From positions 1 to 7,866 of the forward strand of contig CALCOW010000201.1 of the NCBI GenBank assembly GCA_937899935.1: a stretch of DNA of 7,866 bases, in the 5' to 3' direction. Shown here in pieces: positions 5,728-7,866 of the stretch. The notes beneath the pieces were generated by a model. The model was not told where the DNA came from and made no database searches. It saw nothing but the letters and a program-made list of their open reading frames with translations. A program made the translations under genes and the position numbers. The stretch comes from an uncultured Phycisphaerae bacterium. Lineage in GTDB: Bacteria > Planctomycetota > Phycisphaerae > Phycisphaerales > SM1A02. The stretch's first letter is position 1, and each line of letters starts with the position of its first letter.

Positions 5728-7197
5728 ATGACTCGTATTAACACAAACGTATCAGCAATGCTAGCGCAGCGTGTTCTGAATACACAGAACAATTCTCTGA
5801 CGACTAGCTTAGAGCGATTAAGCACAGGGCTTCGGCTCAATCGCGGTGCTGATGGACCCGCAGATTTGATTGCTAGCGAATCACTGCGAGCCGAGCAAGT
5901 CGCAATCAATGCAGCGATCGGTAATGCTCAACGGGCTGAACAACTCGTGAATGTTGCTGAAGGTGGTCTTCAGGAGATCAGCACACTTCTGCTTGAGTTG
6001 CAAACGCTTGTAGGCAAGAGTGCGAATGAAGCAGGTTTCTCAGCTGAAGAACGAGAAGCAAATCAGCTTGAAATCGATTCAATTCTTCAGACGATCGATC
6101 GCGTAGCAAATGCTACTGAGTTCAATGGCATTAAGCTGCTCAACGGTAACTTTGATTACACCACGTCAGGTGTTTCCTCTGATCTTTCACAGGTCACCAT
6201 CAACTCAGCTCGCATGCCGAATACTGGCAGCGCTACTTTAGATGTCACCGTTGATGTGCTCAGTGCCGCAGAAAACGGCGCTGTCTACCTCTCAACAACA
6301 GCCAACCTCGACAATAGTGACAATGGTTCGATCACCATTGAGATTGCTGGCAACCAGGGTGTGCAGCAATTCACCTTTGCTTCAGGTACAGCCCAGGCTG
6401 ACATCATTACAGCAATCAATTCATTCAGTGACGCACTTGGCGTCAGCGCTGCACAAGCAGCGGGCAATACGGATCGAATTGCGATCACATCAACAGGTTA
6501 TGGCGAAGAGTCATTCGTTGATGTATCAATGCTTGAAGGTGCCGCTAGCGACATTATCTTTGATGTTGAAGTTGCGGGTACCGGAAGTGATGATGTTCGA
6601 GACACCGGAGCCGATGCATCCGTACTTATCAATGGTACGCAGGCTGCTGTTGACGGACTCTATGCACGCGTAGCCAGTGATGGTTTTGATGTTGCTATCA
6701 ATATCGATGGTGCTTCGGCACTTAACGGTGCGGCACAAACCACCAGCTTTACGATTACTGGCGGTGGGGCAGATTTCAACATTGCTCCAGATGTGAGTCT
6801 GTCCAGTAAGGTCTCGATGGGTATTCATGCGGCTACAACTGGCAACCTGGGCGGCGCTGAGTGGGGTTATCTCTCCGCACTGAAGTCAGGCGGCTCTGCA
6901 AATGTTGCTGATGGCGATCTGTCTTCTGCTCAGGGTATTGTCAGTGAAGCAATCGAGCAGGTAGCAGCCATGCGAGGGCGTTTGGGTGCCTTCCAACGCA
7001 ATACGTTGGGTGCAACGATTAGCAATCTTGGTGTGACGCTCGAAAATACCGCAGCGGCTGAATCACAAATCCGTGATACAGATTTTGCGGCAGAGACCGC
7101 AGCGCTGACACGTCAGCAAATCTTGGCTCAAGCCTCGACACAGGCGTTGTTGATTGCCAATGCACAGCCACAGTCAGTACTGGCATTGCTCGGCTAA
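5728..7197 (+). CDS. Flagellin 2 (filament subunit paralogue)
   Basis: The 489-residue product has the same plan as flagellin 1. N-terminal D0/D1 is at 1-145 (MTRINTNVSAMLAQRVLNTQ, LERLSTGLRLNRGADGPADL, VANATEFNGIKLLNG) and C-terminal D1/D0 is at about 385-489 (MRGRLGAFQRNTLG, ESQIRDTDFAAETAALTRQQ, NAQPQSVLALLG). The central module at about 200-270 repeats the IEIAGNQGVQQFTF and STGYGEESFVDV pattern, and TGGGADFNIAP at 344-354 matches the later motif of its paralogue. Divergence is greatest at about 150-380, the surface-exposed part. It has no cysteine. A conserved-region difference is PADLIAS where flagellin 1 has PAGLIIS. The strong ribosome binding site GGGAGGA supports the start. The gene has its own terminator and is separated from flagellin 1 by 418 bases, so it is probably transcribed independently. 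Confidence 0.95.
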   Translation: MTRINTNVSAMLAQRVLNTQNNSLTTSLERLSTGLRLNRGADGPADLIASESLRAEQVAINAAIGNAQRAEQLVNVAEGGLQEISTLLLELQTLVGKSANEAGFSAEEREANQLEIDSILQTIDRVANATEFNGIKLLNGNFDYTTSGVSSDLSQVTINSARMPNTGSATLDVTVDVLSAAENGAVYLSTTANLDNSDNGSITIEIAGNQGVQQFTFASGTAQADIITAINSFSDALGVSAAQAAGNTDRIAITSTGYGEESFVDVSMLEGAASDIIFDVEVAGTGSDDVRDTGADASVLINGTQAAVDGLYARVASDGFDVAINIDGASALNGAAQTTSFTITGGGADFNIAPDVSLSSKVSMGIHAATTGNLGGAEWGYLSALKSGGSANVADGDLSSAQGIVSEAIEQVAAMRGRLGAFQRNTLGATISNLGVTLENTAAAESQIRDTDFAAETAALTRQQILAQASTQALLIANAQPQSVLALLG

Positions 7198-7223
7198 ACA
7201 GATTGAATATTAAGATGTATGCG

Positions 7224-7258
7224 AACCGCCCTAGCCATTTGGTTAGGGCGGTTTTTTT
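7224..7258 (+). terminator. Strong rho-independent terminator after flagellin 2
   Basis: AACCGCCCTAGCC (7224-7236) pairs with GGTTAGGGCGGTT (7241-7253): thirteen pairs including one G-U, a four-base loop (ATTT), and a run of seven T ending the structure. It begins 27 bases after the flagellin 2 stop codon. Confidence 0.93.
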
Positions 7259-7271
7259 AGAGCTGTGTTCA

Positions 7272-7308
7272 AATAAAAAAGGCTCGCAGTTTACACTGCG
7301 AGCCTTTT
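7272..7308 (-). terminator. Rho-independent terminator of the - strand gene
   Basis: AAAAGGCTCGCAGT (7277-7290) and ACTGCGAGCCTTTT (7295-7308) form a perfect 14-bp stem around a TTAC loop. Read on the - strand it is followed by a T-rich tail (complement of AATAAAAAA at 7272-7280), and it lies 27 bases past the stop codon of the - strand gene. It could also act on the + strand, where four T follow, as a backup to the flagellin 2 terminator. Confidence 0.88.
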
Positions 7309-7334
7309 GAGTAGCGTTTTTGTACTGCCAGAAC

Positions 7335-7866
7335 TTAGTAGCCCTGGTTTCCACTGATGAAGTCTTTGCCACGAGCGCCATCGGTCGTGTAGACCCATCC
7401 ACCCCAACTGACCCAACGGTCATCGGCGAACTTCTGACGGAAGCCTTCGTCCGCATTACCGTCAACATGGCGTTCCTCGTAGGAACCACCATCTGGGTGC
7501 CAGATATGCCACATACCAACACCACCGTTTTGTGAGGCAACCTGCTTGTTCTGCTGTCTCATCTCTTCAACATTCAGGTTCTGGACGTGCATGTCAAAGC
7601 AGATGATTTCAGGGGTTGACCACGGAGAGTGATTGAACTGATGTGGTTCGCAGCCGTTCCATGAAGGTATTGGGTAATACTCACTGAAATCACCTTCAAT
7701 ATTCAGCCAGGGATTGCATTGATCGCCAGAGTTGTTGTTAAACCAGCCATACTCACCCATCATGACCTTTTGGGCAGGAGTGAGGACCTGATGACCATTT
7801 GGAGACTTGTAGCCAGTGGCCATATCAAGTGGGCTCGTCCAGGATGCAGTATTGCCATTGGCTCGT
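7335..7866 (-). CDS. Uncharacterised protein, C-terminal part; possibly a planctomycete prepilin-like protein
   Basis: The frame is open to the window edge (about 177 codons visible), so the 5' end is outside. The ATG at 7823 is internal to the open frame, which continues upstream for at least 14 residues (RANGNTASWTSPLD), so it need not be the start. The visible part is rich in Trp, Gly, Asn and Asp (GEYGWFNNN, GMWHIWHPDGG, WVSWGGWVY) and has two cysteines (QCNPW, NGCEP). The sequence ending LTPAQKVMMGEYGWF and the later FDMHVQNLNVEEM and HVDGNADEG stretches recall C-terminal regions of planctomycete type II secretion/prepilin-like proteins with H-X9-DG-type motifs, whose N-terminal pilin helix would lie outside this window. 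That assignment is a guess from style. It converges on flagellin 2 and is separated by two terminators, so it is not part of the flagellar unit. Confidence 0.6.
   Translation of the reverse strand, partial: RANGNTASWTSPLDMATGYKSPNGHQVLTPAQKVMMGEYGWFNNNSGDQCNPWLNIEGDFSEYYPIPSWNGCEPHQFNHSPWSTPEIICFDMHVQNLNVEEMRQQNKQVASQNGGVGMWHIWHPDGGSYEERHVDGNADEGFRQKFADDRWVSWGGWVYTTDGARGKDFISGNQGY

Noticed and set aside
6242..6673. 143-codon + strand frame inside flagellin 2
   Set aside because: Out-of-frame reading of the flagellin coding region with no independent support.
7019..7540. 173-codon - strand frame crossing the flagellin 2 end and both terminators
   Set aside because: It spans two strong terminator hairpins and overlaps two better-supported genes in other frames.

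Overview
The window carries the late-flagellar end of a motility locus. In order on the + strand it holds the 3' end of flgK (hook-filament junction protein 1), flgL (junction protein 2), fliW, csrA, and two paralogous flagellin genes. It ends with a convergent, partly visible gene on the - strand. The order flgK-flgL-fliW-csrA-flagellin matches the well-known Bacillus arrangement. The proteins, however, look planctomycete, probably Phycisphaerae-like. Base composition is moderate (about 50% GC by eye). The flagellins are large and contain the STGYG..FV.V and GGGA/V-F motifs I associate with planctomycete flagellins. The - strand protein resembles the C-terminal part of planctomycete prepilin-like proteins. 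The taxonomic call is inference from protein style.

Layout: 1-696 flgK (5' end outside the window); 717-2702 flgL, enlarged by three flagellin-IN-like repeats; 2703-2855 a structured, GGA-rich fliW leader; 2856-3302 fliW; 3303-3417 a structured csrA leader; 3418-3714 csrA; 3715-3788 a short flagellin leader; 3789-5309 flagellin 1, followed by a terminator at 5364-5399; 5310-5727 a 418-base gap with several hairpins and one doubtful small ORF; 5728-7197 flagellin 2, followed by a strong terminator; then a second terminator for the - strand gene at 7335-7866.

How the parts work together: FlgK and FlgL form the adaptor between hook and filament, and the two flagellins build the filament. FliW and CsrA form the known partner switch, in which FliW is held by unexported flagellin or released to block CsrA, and CsrA represses flagellin translation by binding GGA motifs near the ribosome binding site. 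The most interesting signal is in the non-coding gaps. GGA motifs, several in predicted hairpin loops, cluster in the leaders of fliW and csrA and overlap the ribosome binding sites of both flagellins. This suggests that CsrA regulates its own antagonist and itself as well as flagellin. A possible H-type pseudoknot with a competing stem lies between fliW and csrA.
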